A stretch of 64,000 nucleotides of DNA from Homarus americanus (GCF_018991925.1 NW_024732415.1:3326981-3390980); one strand, 5' to 3'. Shown: positions 11,433 to 25,367, numbered from the stretch's first letter. The notes: generated by a model not told the origin, from the letters alone. Translations and numbers: made by a program.

Positions 11433-13430
11433 AGTGGAGATGATAATGCAATGGTACTGGAGGTAGTGGTGATGTGTGATAGTAGTACTGGTGGTAATGG
11501 GTGATAGTAGTAGTGATGATGATAATGCAATGGTACTGGAGGTAGTGGTGATGTGTGATAGTAGTAGTGATGATGAAAATGCAATGGTACTGGAGGTTAG
11601 TGGTGATGTGTGATAGTAGTAGTGATGATGATAATGCAATGGTATTGGAGGTAGGGGTGATGTGTGATAGTAGTAGTGATGATGATAATGCAATGGTACT
11701 GGAGGTAGTGGTAATGTGTGATAGTAGTACTGGTGGTAATGGGTGATAGTAGTAGTGATGATGATATTGCAATGGTCCTGGAATTTGTGGTGATGTGTGA
11801 TAGTAGCAGTGATGATGATTATGCAATGGTACTGGAGGTAGTGGTGATAAGTGATAGTAGTAGTGGTGGTAGAGATGTGTGATAGTAGTAGTGGTGGTAG
11901 TGATGTGTGATAGTAGTAGTGATGATGATAATGCAATGGTAGTGGAGGTAGTGGAGATGTGTGATAGTAGTAGTGGTGGTAATGTGTGATAGTAGTACTG
12001 CTGGTAGTGATGTGTGATAATAGTACTGGTGATAGTGACGTGTGATCGTAGTAGTGGTGGTAGTGATGTGTGATAATAGTAGTGGTGGTAGTTATGTGTG
12101 ATAATAGTAGTGGTGGTAGTTTTTGGAGTAGTACTGGTGGTAGTGATGTGTGATAATAGTAGTGGTGGTAATGATCTGTGATAGTAGTACTGGTGGTAGT
12201 GATGTGTGATAATAGTAGTGGTGGTAGTTTGTGGAGTAGTATTGGTGGTAGTTATGTGTGGTAGTAGTACTGGTGGTAGTGACGTGTGATAGTAGTAGTG
12301 GTGGTAATGATGTGCGATAGTAGTAGTGGTGGTAATGTGTGATAGTAGTAGTGATGGTAATGTGTGATGATGATAATGCAATGGTACTTGACGTAGTGGT
12401 GATGTGTGATAGTAGTAGTGTTGGTAGTGATGTGTGATAGTAGTAGTATTGGTGGTAATTTGTGATAGTAGTACTGGTGGTAATGTGTGATAGTAGTACC
12501 GGTGGTAGTGATGTGTTATAATAGTACTAGTGGTAGTGATGTGTGATCGTAGTAGTGGTGGTAGTGATGTATGATAATAGTAGTGGTGGTAGTTATGTGT
12601 GATAGTAGTAGTGGTGGTAGTGATGTGTGATAGTAGTAGTAGTGGTGGTAGTGATGTGTGATAGTAGTACCGGTGGTAGTGATGTGTGATAGTAGTAGTG
12701 ATGATGATAATGCAATGGTACTGGAGGTAGTGGTAATGTGTGATAGTAGTAGTGATGATGATAATGCAATGGTACTGAAGGTAATGGTGATGTGTGATAG
12801 TAGTACTGGTGGTAGTGATGTGTGATAGTAGTAGTGGTGGTAGTGATGTGTGATAGTAGTGGTGATGATGATAATGCAATTGTAATGGGGGTAGTGGTGA
12901 TGCGTGTTAGTACTATTAGTGGTAGTGATGTGTGATAGTAGTACTGGTGGTAGTGATGTGTGATAGTAATACTGGTGGTATTGATGTGTGATAGTAGTAG
13001 TGGTGATAATGTGTGATAATAGTAGTGATGATGATAGTACAATGGTAGTGGAGGTAGTGATGATGTGTGATAGTAGTAGTGGTGGTAATGTGTGATAGTA
13101 TTAGTGGTGGTAATATGTGATAGTAGTAGTGGTAGTAGTGATATGTGATAGTAGTACTGGTGGTAGTGATGTGTGATAGTAGTAGTGGTGGTAATGTGTG
13201 ACAGTAGTAGTGGTGATAGCGATATCTGACAGTGGTGATGGTGATAATTGTGGTGGTGTTGGTGATATGTAATAGTAGTTACATGTGTGGTAGTGGTGAT
13301 GGTAGTAATGTGTGTGTGGTAGTGATGACGGGTGGTGTTATATGTAGTGATGATGGATGGTGTTATATGTAGTGATGATGGGTGGTGTTATATGTAGTGA
13401 TGATGGGTGGTGTTATATGTAGTGATGATT
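11433..13430 (+). repeat. 54/28-bp minisatellite domain, unit 3
   Basis: About 2.0 kb. It follows the same internal order as unit 2 (54-bp block, 28-bp block with the TTTGGAGTAGTACTGG variant, 54-bp block, spacer, four 25-bp units) but lacks the 512-bp internal duplications. On - it contains a 484-codon open frame that is pure repeat. Confidence 0.88.
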
Positions 13431-13639
13431 AGACAATAAAATAATAACAGTCTAATGCTAAAAAAATATACTTTGCTGTACCGTTATAGTGAAAAACATG
13501 GTGGAACTTACATACACCGTTAATTAACTATTGATGGAAGAAGAAGTTTTGGGGACTGAACAGCGAGACAATGTGGAGCCTCCCGGAGGGTGGCGTCCTA
13601 CCGTGGCCTAGCGAATGAGCCGCCCTGAGGGCGGCGTCT

Positions 13640-14300
13640 CTGCTAGTCCTTAATATAGTTAAAGCTGCCTCCCGAAAATTGGGAATGCTGTACAGATGCC
13701 GTAGCTACTTCACTCCTGAGCAGTTGCTCCAAATATATATGGGATTCATTCGTCCTAACTTGGAGTACTGGTCTCATATCTGGGGTGGCTCTTCTTCTGT
13801 CCAACTATTAGATAGGGTGGAATCATAGGCATTTCGTCTTATAAACTTTCCTCCTTTAATCGACCATCTCTCTTCCCTTTCTCTTCACCGCAATGTATCT
13901 TCACTCTCTCTTTTACAGGTACTTTAACGGGCAATGTTGGGTGAATTTGGCATCCTGTGTACCGCCGGCAAGGCCGTGGGCTCGTAACACCCTCATGCCC
14001 GCGGTGCCCACCGTTTCTCTGTGGATGTCGGTCACCCGAGAATAACCCGTTATAGTACCTCCTTCTTTCCTCACACAGCCAAACTGTGGAATGCTCTGCC
14101 TTCTTCTGTGTTTCCATACTTATACAATCTGTCTCAATTTAAAAAGCTGGTTTTTCGGCATCTTCGTGGTGTAGAAGAACACAGTATAACCCTTTTCTTC
14201 TCTATTTTCAATTTCTTTCTGTTCATTATTTTTCGCCCCCCAGGCCCCGTTGTGGGTCGTTTGACCTGTGCCCGGGTGGGCTAATTCCGGTAAAAAAAAT
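13640..14300 (+). mobile_element. Truncated non-LTR retrotransposon tail, unit 4
   Basis: Same reverse-transcriptase C-terminus, but more decayed. A TAG replaces AAG at 13826-13828 (GAATCATAGG), and two bases are missing from the TC run after CACCGCAATGTATC, so frames are broken twice. Units 4, 5 and 6 share both lesions and the GCCGCCCTGAGGGCGGC leader hairpin, defining a second subfamily. From 14021 the end of the protein is still readable (RITRYSTSFFPHTAKLWNAL). Confidence 0.83.
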
Positions 14301-14385
14301 ATATATATACATATTCTATTTGACTAACACCAAAGATTTTATTCACCAGAAAGCGCATCAAAATATATGGACGAATTACATCTTT

Positions 14386-15425
14386 TCAATCGTAAAATTT
14401 TCTTCTGGCGCTTGTGGAGTAAACTGTATTATCCGTCTCGAAGTAGAGGGTGTTCGAATGGTAGTTTAGGGCGAAACGGTACTGACTTAACATTTGCTTG
14501 CCCATTGTGAAGTCAAATGTATTATCGGGCATCTCATGCACGGGGCCGCTGTAGATAAACTTTCTGGAACTCAAGGCAATCCTAATTCTTTCCGGGCGTT
14601 AATATAAACCCAGTTTTTGCTTCCAACATTTTTGTGAAATATAAAAATTTGTTGCACCGCTGTCGATGTGGATATAGAGTGTGGGCCTGACCAAGGCGTC
14701 TGATGTGTGAGCTTCTAAAACGTATTGGAAAGCTCCGTTTAACAGGTGGGACTTTTCTTTGAGGACCTTGGGAGAGGTGAAATATAAGGTTGAATTTTCC
14801 GTGTTGAAGGTTTGGAGGACACGGGTACGACTGAGGGTTTGGTTGTCCAAGAATATATTGTTATACTCTTGATTTCTCCCCATTTCCGGGGGAAAGACAG
14901 ATATTCTAGAGAAAAATATTACCTCATCGTTAAGTTTGATCTTTTGTTCGTATAGTTCTCTGAACTCCACTCGCTTCATACCACCCCACAAATCAATTAC
15001 ACATTTTGTAGTACACCTTTGATATTGGAGTATGTCTAGTCCTTTAGCCTTCTAATACGACATGAAAAATTTTGTCGATCCTGAATCCACATACAAGGTG
15101 CATGGCTTGTCATTGATCTCAGCGTCAACTTTGTTTAGATCATGAAGCGATACACTCCTCATCTTGGAAACGTCAGGCATCTATGATACACGTGCGGTCG
15201 GGTCTAAGAAGAGGGTCAGAACACCATCATTAGATAAGAGGGGGCGAAGGCTTTCCTTCGACTTTAGCAGCACTTTCTTCCTCTGGTACTTTATCCTCTT
15301 ACTCATTCTGCCCCGTAGAGGAGGGACTTCCCTTGAACGTAACTTTTTCGATTCAACTTTCTTACCCATTATATATTTTAGGGTTATACGGTATAAGATT
15401 ATACTTGTCAATATGACCAAAGATG
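14386..15425 (-). pseudogene. Decayed retropepsin-like ORF, unit 4
   Basis: Same layout and the same three early stops as unit 1. Between the stops the 130-codon stretch (14599-14991) is intact, and the basic N-terminal part is open (15181-15420). The first motif reads DSGST and the second HIDSGATNFY. The frame between stops is better kept than in units 2 and 3. Confidence 0.62.
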
Positions 15426-15472
15426 CTGACCAATCTTAAATATAAATGTAGGAAGAGGTCATTAAGGGAAGT

Positions 15473-18400
15473 GGAGATGATAATGCAATGGTACTGGAGG
15501 TAGTGGTGATGTGTGATAGTAGTGCTGGTGGTAATGGGTGATAGTAGTAGTGATGATGATAATGCAATGGTATTGGAGGTAGGGGTGATGTGTGATAGTA
15601 GTAGTGATGATGATAATGCAATGGTACTGGAGGTAGGTGGTGATGTGTGATAGTAGTAGTGATGATGATAATGCAATGGTACTGGAGGTAGTGGTGATGT
15701 GTGATAGTAGTACTGGTGGTAATGGGTGATAGTAGTAGGGATGATGATATTGCAATGGTCCTGGAGGTAGTGGTGATGTGTGATAGTAGCAGTGATGATG
15801 ATTATGCAATGGTACTGGAGGTAGTGGTGATAAGTGATAGTAGTAGTGGTAGTAGAGATGTGTGATAGTAGTAGTGGTGGTAGTGATGTGTGATAGTAGT
15901 AGTGATGATGATAATGCAATGGTAGTGGAGGTAGTGGTGATGTGTGATAGAAGTAGTGATGATGATAATGCAATGGTACTGGAGGTAGTGGTGATGTGTG
16001 ATAGTAGTAGTGATGGTAGGTAGTGTAGTGGATGTGTGATAGTAGTAGTGATGATGATAATGCAATGGTAGTGGAGGTAGTGGTGATGTGTGATAGTAGT
16101 AGTGATGATGATAATGCAATGGTACTGGAGTTAGTGGTGATGTGTGATAGTAGTAGTGATGATGATAATACAATGGTACTGGGGGTAGTGGTGATGTGTG
16201 ATAGTAGTACTGGTGGTAGTGATGTGTGATAGTAGTAGTGATGATGATAATGCAATGGTACTGGAGGTTAGTGGTGATGTGTGATAGTAGTAGTGATGAT
16301 GATAATGCAATGGTATTGGAGGTAGGGGTGATGTGTGATAGTAGTAGTGATGATGATAATGCAATGGTACTGGAGGTAGTGGTAATGTGTGATAGTAGTA
16401 CTGGTGGTAATGGGTGATAGTAGTAGTGATGATGATATTGCAATGGTCCTGGAATTAGTGGTGATGTGTGATAGTAGCAGTGATGATGATTATGCAATGG
16501 TACTGGAGGTAGTGGTGATAAGTGATAGTAGTAGTGGTGGTAGAGATGTGTGATAGTAGTAGTGGTGGTAGTGATGTGTGATAGTAGTAGTGATGATGAT
16601 AATGCAATGGTAGTGGAGGTAGTGGTCATGTGTGATAGAAGTAGTGATGATGATAATGCAATGGTACTGGAGGTAGTGGTGATGTGTGATAGTAGTAGTG
16701 ATGATGATAATGCAATGGTACTGGAGGTAGTGGTGATGTGTGATAGTAGTAGTGATGATGATAATGCAATGGTACTGGAGGTGGTAGTGATGTGTGATAG
16801 TAGTAGTGATGATGATAATGCAATGGTACTGGAGGTTAGTGGTGATGTGTGATAGTAGTAGTGATGATGATAATGCAATGGTATTGGAGGTAGGAGTGAT
16901 GTGTGATAGTAGTAGTGATGATGATAATGCAATGGTACTGGAGGTAGTGGTAATGTGTGATAGTAGTTCTGGTGGTAATGGGTGATAGTAGTAGTGATGA
17001 TGATATTGCAATGGTCCTGGAATTAGTGGTGATGTGTGATAGTAGCAGTGATGATGATTATGCAATGGTACTGGAGGTAGTGGTGATAAGTGATAGTAGT
17101 AGTGTTGGTAGAGATGTGTGATAGTAGTAGTGGTGGTAGTGATGTGTGATAGTAGTAGTGATGATGATAATGCAATGGTAGTGGAGGTAGTGGAGATGTG
17201 TGATAGTAGTAGTGGTGGTAATGTGTGATAGTAGTACTGCTGGTAGTGATGTGTGATAATAGTACTGGTGGTAGTGACGTGTGATCGTAGTAGTGGTGGT
17301 AGTGATGTGTGATAATAGTAGTGGTGGTAGTTATGTGTGATAATAGTAGTGGTGGTAGTTTGTGGAGTAGTACTGGTGGTAGTGATGTGTGATAATAGTA
17401 GTGGTGGTAATGATCTGTGATAGTAGTACTGGTGGTAGTGATGTGTGATAATAGTAGTGGTGGTAGTTTGTGGAGTAGTACTGGTGGTAGTTATGTGTGG
17501 TAGTAGTACTGGTGGTAGTGACGTATGATAGTAGTAGTGGTGGTAATGATGTGCGATAGTAGTAGTGGTGGTAATGTGTGATAGTAGTAGTGATGGTAAT
17601 GTTGATGATGATAATGCAATGGTACTGGACGTAGTGGTGATGTGTGATAGTAGTAGTGGTGGTAGTGATGTGTGATAGTAGTAGTATTGGTGGTAATTTG
17701 TGATAGTAGTACTGGTGGTAATGTGTGATAGTAGTACCGGTGGTAGTGATGTGTTATAATAGTACTAGTGGTAGTGATGTGTGGTCGTAGTAGTGGTGGT
17801 AGTGATGTATGATAATAGTAGTGGTGGTAGTTATGTGTGATAGTAGTAGTGGTGGTAGTGATGTGTGATAGTAGTAGTAGTGGTGGTAGTGATGTGTGAT
17901 AGTAGTACCGGTGGTAGTGATGTGTGATAGTAGTAGTGATGATGATAATGCAATGGTACTGGAGGTAGTGGTAATGTGTGATAGTAGTAGTGATGATGAT
18001 AATGCAATGGTACTGAAGGTAATGGTGATGTGTGATAGTAGTACTGGTGGTAGTGATGTGTGATAGTAGTAGTGGTGGTAGTGATGTGTGATAGTAGTAG
18101 TGATGATGATAATGCAATGGTAATGGGGGTAGTGGTGATGTGTGTTAGTACTATTAGTGGTAGTGATGTGTGATAGTAGTACTGGTGGTAGTGATGTGTG
18201 ATAGTAATACTGGTGGTATTGATGTGTGACAGTAGTAGTGGTGATAATGTGTGATAATAGTAGTGATGATGATAGTACAATGGTAGTGGAGGTAGTGATG
18301 ATGTGTGATAGTAGTAGTGGTGGTAATGTGTGATAGTATTAGTGGTGGTAATATGTGATAGTAGTAGTGGTAGTAGTGATGTGTGATAGTAGTACTGGTG

Positions 18401-18640
18401 GTAGTGATGTGTGATAGTAGTAGTGGTGGTAATGTGACAGTAGTAGTGGTGATAGCGATGTCTGACAGTGGTGATGGTGATAATTGTGGTGGTGTTGGTG
18501 ATATGTAATAGTAGTTACATGTGTGGTAGTGGTGATGGTAGTAATGTGTGTGTGGTAGTGATGACGGGTGGTGTTATATGTAGTGATGATGGATGGTGTT
18601 ATATGTAGTGATGATGGGTGGTGTTATATGTAGTGATGAT
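15473..18640 (+). repeat. 54/28-bp minisatellite domain, unit 4
   Basis: About 3.2 kb. A duplicated 54-bp sub-block (copies at about 16226-16550 and 16794-17110) precedes the 28-bp block with TGTGGAGTAGTACTGG variants. The segment from about 17100 to 18640 recurs in unit 5 at +4670 bp with hardly a difference, including 208-codon and 149-codon repeat frames that translate identically. Confidence 0.88.
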
Positions 18641-18850
18641 TAGACAATAAAATAATAACAGTCTAATGCTAAAAAAATATACTTTGCTGTACCGTTATAG
18701 TGAAAAACATGGTGGAACTTACATACACCGTTAATTAACTATTGATGGAAGAAGAAGTTTTGGGGACTGAACAGCGAGACAATGTGGAGCCTCCCGGAGG
18801 GTGGCGTCCTACCGTGGCCTAGCGAATGAGCCGCCCTGAGGGCGGCGTCT

Positions 18851-19512
18851 CTGCTAGTCCTTAATATAGTTAAAGCTGCCTCCCGAAAATTGGGAATGCT
18901 GTACAGATGCCGTAGCTACTTCACTCCTGAGCAGTTGCTCCAAACATATATGGGATTCATTCGTCCTAACCTGGAGTACTGCTCTCATATCTGGGGTGGC
19001 TCTTCTTCTGTCCAACTATTAGATAGGGTGGAATCATAGGCATTTCGTCTTATAAACTTTCCTCCTTTAATCGACCATCTCTCTTCCCTTTCTCTTCACC
19101 GCAATGTATCTTCACTCTCTCTTTTACAGGTACTTTAACGGGCAATGTTGGGTGAATTTGGCATCCTGTGTACCGCCGGCAAGGCCGTGGGCTCGTAACA
19201 CCCTCATGCCCGCGGTGCCCACCGTTTCTCTGTGGATGTCGGTCACCCGAGAATAACCCGTTATAGTACCTCCTTCTTTCCTCACACAGCCAAACTGTGG
19301 AATGCTCTGCCTTCTTCTGTGTTTCCATACTTTTACAATCTGTCTCAATTTAAAAAGCTGGTTTTTCGGCATCTTCGTGGTGTAGAAGAACACAGTATAA
19401 CCCTTTTCTTCTCTATTTTCAATTTCTTTCTGTTCTTTTTTTTTTCGCCCCCCAGGCCCCGTTGTGGGTCGTTTGACCTGTGCCCGGGTGGGCTAATTCC
19501 GGTAAAAAAAAT
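18851..19512 (+). mobile_element. Truncated non-LTR retrotransposon tail, unit 5
   Basis: Nearly identical to unit 4, with the same internal TAG (about 19037) and the same 2-base deletion. The end is readable as RITRYSTSFFPHTAKLWNAL from 19232. The poly(T)-rich 3' UTR (TTCTTTTTTTTTTCGCC) and the GGTAAAAAAA tail are conserved. Confidence 0.83.
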
Positions 19513-19597
19513 ATATATATACATATTCTATTTGACTAACACCAAAGATTTTATTCACCAGAAAGCGCATCAAAATATATGGACGAATTACATCTTT

Positions 19598-20640
19598 TCA
19601 ATCGTAAAATTTTCTTCTGGCGCTTGTGGAGTAAACTGTATTATCCGTCTCGAAGTAGAGGGTGTTCGAATGGTAGTTTAGGGTGAAACGGTACTGACTT
19701 AACATTTGCTTGCCCATTGTGAAGTCAAATGTATTATCGGGCATCTCATGCACGGGGCCGCTGTAGATAAACTTTCTGGAACTCAAGGCAATCCTAATTC
19801 TTTCCGGGCGTTAATATAGACCCAGTTTTTGCTTCCAACATTTTTGTGAAATATAAAAATTTGTTGCACCGCTGTCGATGTGGATATAGAGTGTGGGCCT
19901 GACCAAGGCGTCTGATGTGTGAGCTTCTAAAACGTATTGGAAAGCTCCGTTTAACAGGTGGGACTTTTCTTTGAGGACCTTGGGAGAGGTGAAATATAAG
20001 GTTGAATTTTCCGTGTTGAAGGTTTGGAGGACACGGGTACGACGGAGGGTTTGGTTGTCCAAGAATATATTGTTATACTCTTGATTTCTCCCCATTTCCG
20101 GGGGAAAGACAGATATTCTAGAGAAAAATATTACCTCATCGTTAAGTTTGATCTTTTGTTCGTATAGTTCTCTGAACTCCACTCGCTTCATACCACCCCA
20201 CAAATCAATTACACATTTTGTAGTACACCTTTGATATTGGAGTATGTCTAGTCCTTTAGCCTTCTAATACGACATGAAAAATTTTGTCGATCCTGAATCC
20301 ACATACAAGGTGCATGGCTTGTCATTGATCTCAGCATCAACTTTGTTAAGATCATGAAGCGATACACTCCTCATCTTGGAAACGTCAGGCATCTATGATA
20401 CACGTGCGGTCGGGTCTAAGAAGAGGGTCAGAACACCATCATTAGATAAGAGGGGGCGAAGGCTTTCCTTCGACTTCAGCAGCACTTTCTTCCTCTGGTA
20501 CTTTACCCTCTTACTCATTCTGCCCCGTAGAGGAGGGACTTCCCTTGAACGTAACTTTTTCGATTCAACTTTCTTACCCATTATATATTTTAGGGTTATA
20601 CGGTATAAGATTATACTTGTCAATATGACCAAAGATGCTG
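19598..20640 (-). pseudogene. Decayed retropepsin-like ORF, unit 5
   Basis: Near-identical to unit 4; differences are a few substitutions, such as Q-Y-R-F-T for Q-Y-R-F-A in the second domain. It keeps the three ancestral stops, DSGST in the first motif and DSGAT in the second. Confidence 0.62.
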
Positions 20641-20692
20641 ACCAATCTTAAATATAAATGTAGGAAGAGGTCATTAAGGGAAGTGGAGATGA

Positions 20693-23310
20693 TAATGCAA
20701 TGGTACTGGAGGTAGTGGTGATGTGTGATAGTAGTGCTGGTGGTAATGGGTGATAGTAGTAGTGATGATGATATTGCAATGGTATTGGAGGTAGGGGTGA
20801 TGTGTGATAGTAGTAGTGATGATGATAATGCAATGGTATTGGAGGTAGGGGTGATGTGTGATAGTAGTAGTGATGATGATAATGCAATGGTACTGGAGGT
20901 AGTGGTAATGTGTGATAGTAGTACTGGTGGTAATGGGTGATAGTAGTAGTGATGATGATATTGCAATGGTCCTGGAGGTAGTGGTGATGTGTGATAGTAG
21001 CAGTGATGATGATTATGCAATGGTACTGGAGGTAGTGGTGATAAGTGATAGTAGTAGTGGTGGTAGAGATGTGTGATAGTAGTAGTGGTGGTAGTGATGT
21101 GTGATAGTAGTAGTGATGATGATAATGCAATGGTAGTGGAGGTAGTGGTGATGTGTGATAGAAGTAGTGATGATGATAATGCAATGGTACTGGAGGTAGT
21201 GGTGATGTGTGATAGTAGTAGTGATGATAATGCAATGGTACTGGAGGTAGTGGTGATGTATGATAGTAGTAGTGATGATGATAATGCAATGGTACTGGAG
21301 GTAGTGGTGATGTGTGATAGTAGTAGTGATGATGATAATGCAATGGTAGTGGAGGTAGTGGTGATGTGTTAGTGGTGATGTGTGATAGTAGTAGTGATGA
21401 TGATAATACAATGGTACTGGGGGTAGTGGTGATGTGTGATAGTAGTACTGGTGGTAGTGATGTGTGATAGTAGTAGTGATGATGATAATGCAATGGTACT
21501 GGAGGTTAGTGGTGATGTGTGATAGTAGTAGTGATGATGATAATGCAATGGTATTGGAGGTAGGAGTGATGTGTGATAGTAGTAGTGATGATGATAATGC
21601 AATGGTACTGGAGGTAGTGGTAATGTGTGATAGTAGTTCTGGTGGTAATGGGTGATAGTAGTAGTGATGATGATATTGCAATGGTCCTGGAATTAGTGGT
21701 GATGTGTGATAGTAGCAGTGATGATGATTATGCAATGGTACTGGAGGTAGTGGTGATAAGTGATAGTAGTAGTGTTGGTAGAGATGTGTGATAGTAGTAG
21801 TGGTGGTAGTGATGTGTGATAGTAGTAGTGATGATGATAATGCAATGGTAGTGGAGGTAGTGGAGATGTGTGATAGTAGTAGTGGTGGTAATGTGTGATA
21901 GTAGTACTGCTGGTAGTGATGTGTGATAATAGTACTGGTGGTAGTGACGTGTGATCGTAGTAGTGGTGGTAGTGATGTGTGATAATAGTAGTGGTGGTAG
22001 TTATGTGTGATAATAGTAGTGGTGGTAGTTTGTGGAGTAGTACTGGTGGTAGTGATGTGTGATAATAGTAGTGGTGGTAATGATCTGTGATAGTAGTACT
22101 GGTGGTAGTGATGTGTGATAATAGTAGTGGTGGTAGTTTGTGGAGTAGTACTGGTGGTAGTTATGTGTGGTAGTAGTACTGGTGGTAGTGACGTATGATA
22201 GTAGTAGTGGTGGTAATGATGTGCGATAGTAGTAGTGGTGGTAATGTGTGATAGTAGTAGTGATGGTAATGTTGATGATGATAATGCAATGGTACTGGAC
22301 GTAGTGGTGATGTGTGATAGTAGTAGTGGTGGTAGTGATGTGTGATAGTAGTAGTATTGGTGGTAATTTGTGATAGTAGTACTGGTGGTAATGTGTGATA
22401 GTAGTACCGGTGGTAGTGATGTGTTATAATAGTACTAGTGGTAGTGATGTGTGGTCGTAGTAGTGGTGGTAGTGATGTATGATAATAGTAGTGGTGGTAG
22501 TTATGTGTGATAGTAGTAGTGGTGGTAGTGATGTGTGATAGTAGTAGTAGTGGTGGTAGTGATGTGTGATAGTAGTACCGGTGGTAGTGATGTGTGATAG
22601 TAGTAGTGATGATGATAATGCAATGGTACTGGAGGTAGTGGTAATGTGTGATAGTAGTAGTGATGATGATAATGCAATGGTACTGAAGGTAATGGTGATG
22701 TGTGATAGTAGTACTGGTGGTAGTGATGTGTGATAGTAGTAGTGGTGGTAGTGATGTGTGATAGTAGTAGTGATGATGATAATGCAATGGTAATGGGGGT
22801 AGTGGTGATGTGTGTTAGTACTATTAGTGGTAGTGATGTGTGATAGTAGTACTGGTGGTAGTGATGTGTGATAGTAATACTGGTGGTATTGATGTGTGAC
22901 AGTAGTAGTGGTGATAATGTGTGATAATAGTAGTGATGATGATAGTACAATGGTAGTGGAGGTAGTGATGATGTGTGATAGTAGTAGTGGTGGTAATGTG
23001 TGATAGTATTAGTGGTGGTAATATGTGATAGTAGTAGTGGTAGTAGTGATGTGTGATAGTAGTACTGGTGGTAGTGATGTGTGATAGTAGTAGTGGTGGT
23101 AATGTGTGACAGTAGTAGTGGTGATAGCGATATCTGACAGTGGTGATGGTGATAATTGTGGTGGTGTTGGTGATATGTAATAGTAGTTACATGTGTGGTA
23201 GTGGTGATGGTAGTAATGTGTGTGTGGTAGTGATGACGGGTGGTGTTATATGTAGTGATGATGGATGGTGTTATATGTAGTGATGATGGGTGGTGTTATA
23301 TGTAGTGATG
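20693..23310 (+). repeat. 54/28-bp minisatellite domain, unit 5
   Basis: About 2.6 kb. The proximal part differs from unit 4 in the number and order of 54-bp units (one is short, 51 bp, near 21210-21235). The distal part from about 21770 matches unit 4 almost base for base at -4670 bp. It ends in three 25-bp units. Confidence 0.88.
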
Positions 23311-23522
23311 ATTAGACAATAAAATAATAACAGTCTAATGCTAAAAAAATATACTTTGCTGTACCGTTATAGTAAAAAACATGGTGGAACTTACATACAC
23401 CGTTAATTAACTATTGATGGAAGAAGAAGTTTTGGGGACTGAACAGCGAGACAATGTGGAGCCTCCCGGAGGGTGGCGTCCTACCGTGGCCTAGCGAATG
23501 AGCCGCCCTGAGGGCGGCGTCT

Positions 23523-24187
23523 CTGCTAGTCCTTAATATAGTTAAAGTTGCCTCCCGAAAGTTGGGAATGCTGTACAGATGCCGTAGCTACTTCACTCCT
23601 GAGCAGTTGCTCCAAATATATATGGGATTCATTCGTCCTAACTTGGAGTACTGCTCTCATATCTGGGGTGGCTCTTCTTCTGTCCAACTATTAGATAGGG
23701 TGGAATCATAGGCATTTCGTCTTATAAACTTTCCTCCTTTAATCAACCATCTCTCTTCCCTTTCTCTTCACCGCAATGTATCTTCACTCTCTCTTTTACA
23801 GGTACTTTAACGGGCAATGTTCGGTGAATTTGGCATCCTGTGTACCGCCGGCAAGGCCGTGGGCTCGTAACACCCTCATGCCCGCGATGCCCACCGTTTC
23901 TCTGTGGATGTCGGTCACCCGAGAATAACCCGTTATAGTACCTCCTTCTTTCCTCACACAGCCAAACTGTGGAATGCTCTGCCTTCTTCTGTGTTTCCAT
24001 ACTTATACAATCTGTCTCAATTTAAAAAGCTGGTTTTTCGGCATCTTCGTGGTGTAGAAGAACACAGTATAACCCTTTTCTTCTCTATTTTCAATTTCTT
24101 TCTGTTCTTTTTTTTTTCGCCCCCCAGGCCCCGTTGTGGGTCGTTTGACCTGTGCCCGGGTGGGCTAATTCCGGTAAAAAAAAATAT
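23523..24187 (+). mobile_element. Truncated non-LTR retrotransposon tail, unit 6
   Basis: Same lesions as units 4 and 5 (TAG near 23708 and a 2-base deletion). It differs by retaining GTTCGGTGAATTTGG where units 4 and 5 have GTTGGGTGAATTTGG, so it is slightly outside the pair formed by units 4 and 5. Confidence 0.83.
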
Positions 24188-24268
24188 ATATACATATTCT
24201 ATTTGACTAACACCAAAGATTTTATTCACCAGAAAGCGCATCAAAATATATGGACGAATTACATCTTT

Positions 24269-25310
24269 TCAATCGTAAAATTTTCTTCTGGCGCTTGTGG
24301 AGTAAACTGTATTATCCGTCTCGAAGTAGAGGGTGTTCGAATGGTAGTTTAGGGCGAAACGGTACTGACTTAACATTTGCTTGCCCATTGTGAAGTCAAA
24401 TGTATTATCGGGCATCTCATGCACGGGGCCGCTGTAGATAAACTTTCTGGAACTCAAGGCAATCCTAATTCTTTCCGGGCGTTAATATAGACCCAGTTTT
24501 TGCTTCCAACATTTTTGTGAAATATAAAAATTTGTTGCACCGCTGTCGATGTGGATATAGAGTGTGGGCCTGACCAAGGCGTCTGATGTGTGAGCTTCTA
24601 AAACGTATTGGAAAGCTCCGTTTAACAGGTGGGACTTTTCTTTGAGGACCTTGGGAGAGGTGAAATATAAGGTTGAATTTTCCGTGTTGAAGGTTTGGAG
24701 GACACGGGTACGACGGAGGGTTTGGTTGTCCAAGAATATATTGTTATACTCTTGATTTCTCCCCATTTCCGGGGGAAAGACAGATATTCTAGAGAAAAAT
24801 ATTACCTCATCGTTAAGTTTGATCTTTTGTTCGTATAGTTCTCTGAACTCCACTCGCTTCATACCACCCCACAAATCAATTACACATTTTGTAGTACACC
24901 TTTGATATTGGAGTATGTCTAGTCCTTTAGCCTTCTAATACGACATGAAAAATTTTGTCGATCCTGAATCCACATACAAGGTGCATGGCTTGTCATTGAT
25001 CTCAGCATCAACTTTGTTTAGATCATGAAGCGATACACTCCTCATCTTGGAAACGTCAGGCATCTATGATACACGTGCGGTCGGGTCTAAGAAGAGGGTC
25101 AGAACACCATCATTAGATAAGAGGGGGCGAAGGCTTTCCTTCGACTTTAGCAGCACTTTCTTCCTCTGGTACTTTACCCTCTTACTCATTCTGCCCCGTA
25201 GAGGAGGGACTTCCCTTGAACGTAACTTTTTCGATTCAACTTTCTTACCCATTATATATTTTAGGGTTATACGGTATAAGATTATACTTGTCAATATGAC
25301 CAAAGATGCT
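24269..25310 (-). pseudogene. Decayed retropepsin-like ORF, unit 6
   Basis: Matches units 4 and 5 throughout: the three shared stops, an intact 130-codon middle (24482-24874), a basic N-terminal part (25064-25303), DSGST at the first motif and DSGAT at the second. Last copy in the array. Confidence 0.62.
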
Positions 25311-25367
25311 GACCAATCTTAAATATAAATGTAGGAAGAGGTCATTAAGGGAAGTGGAGATGATAAT

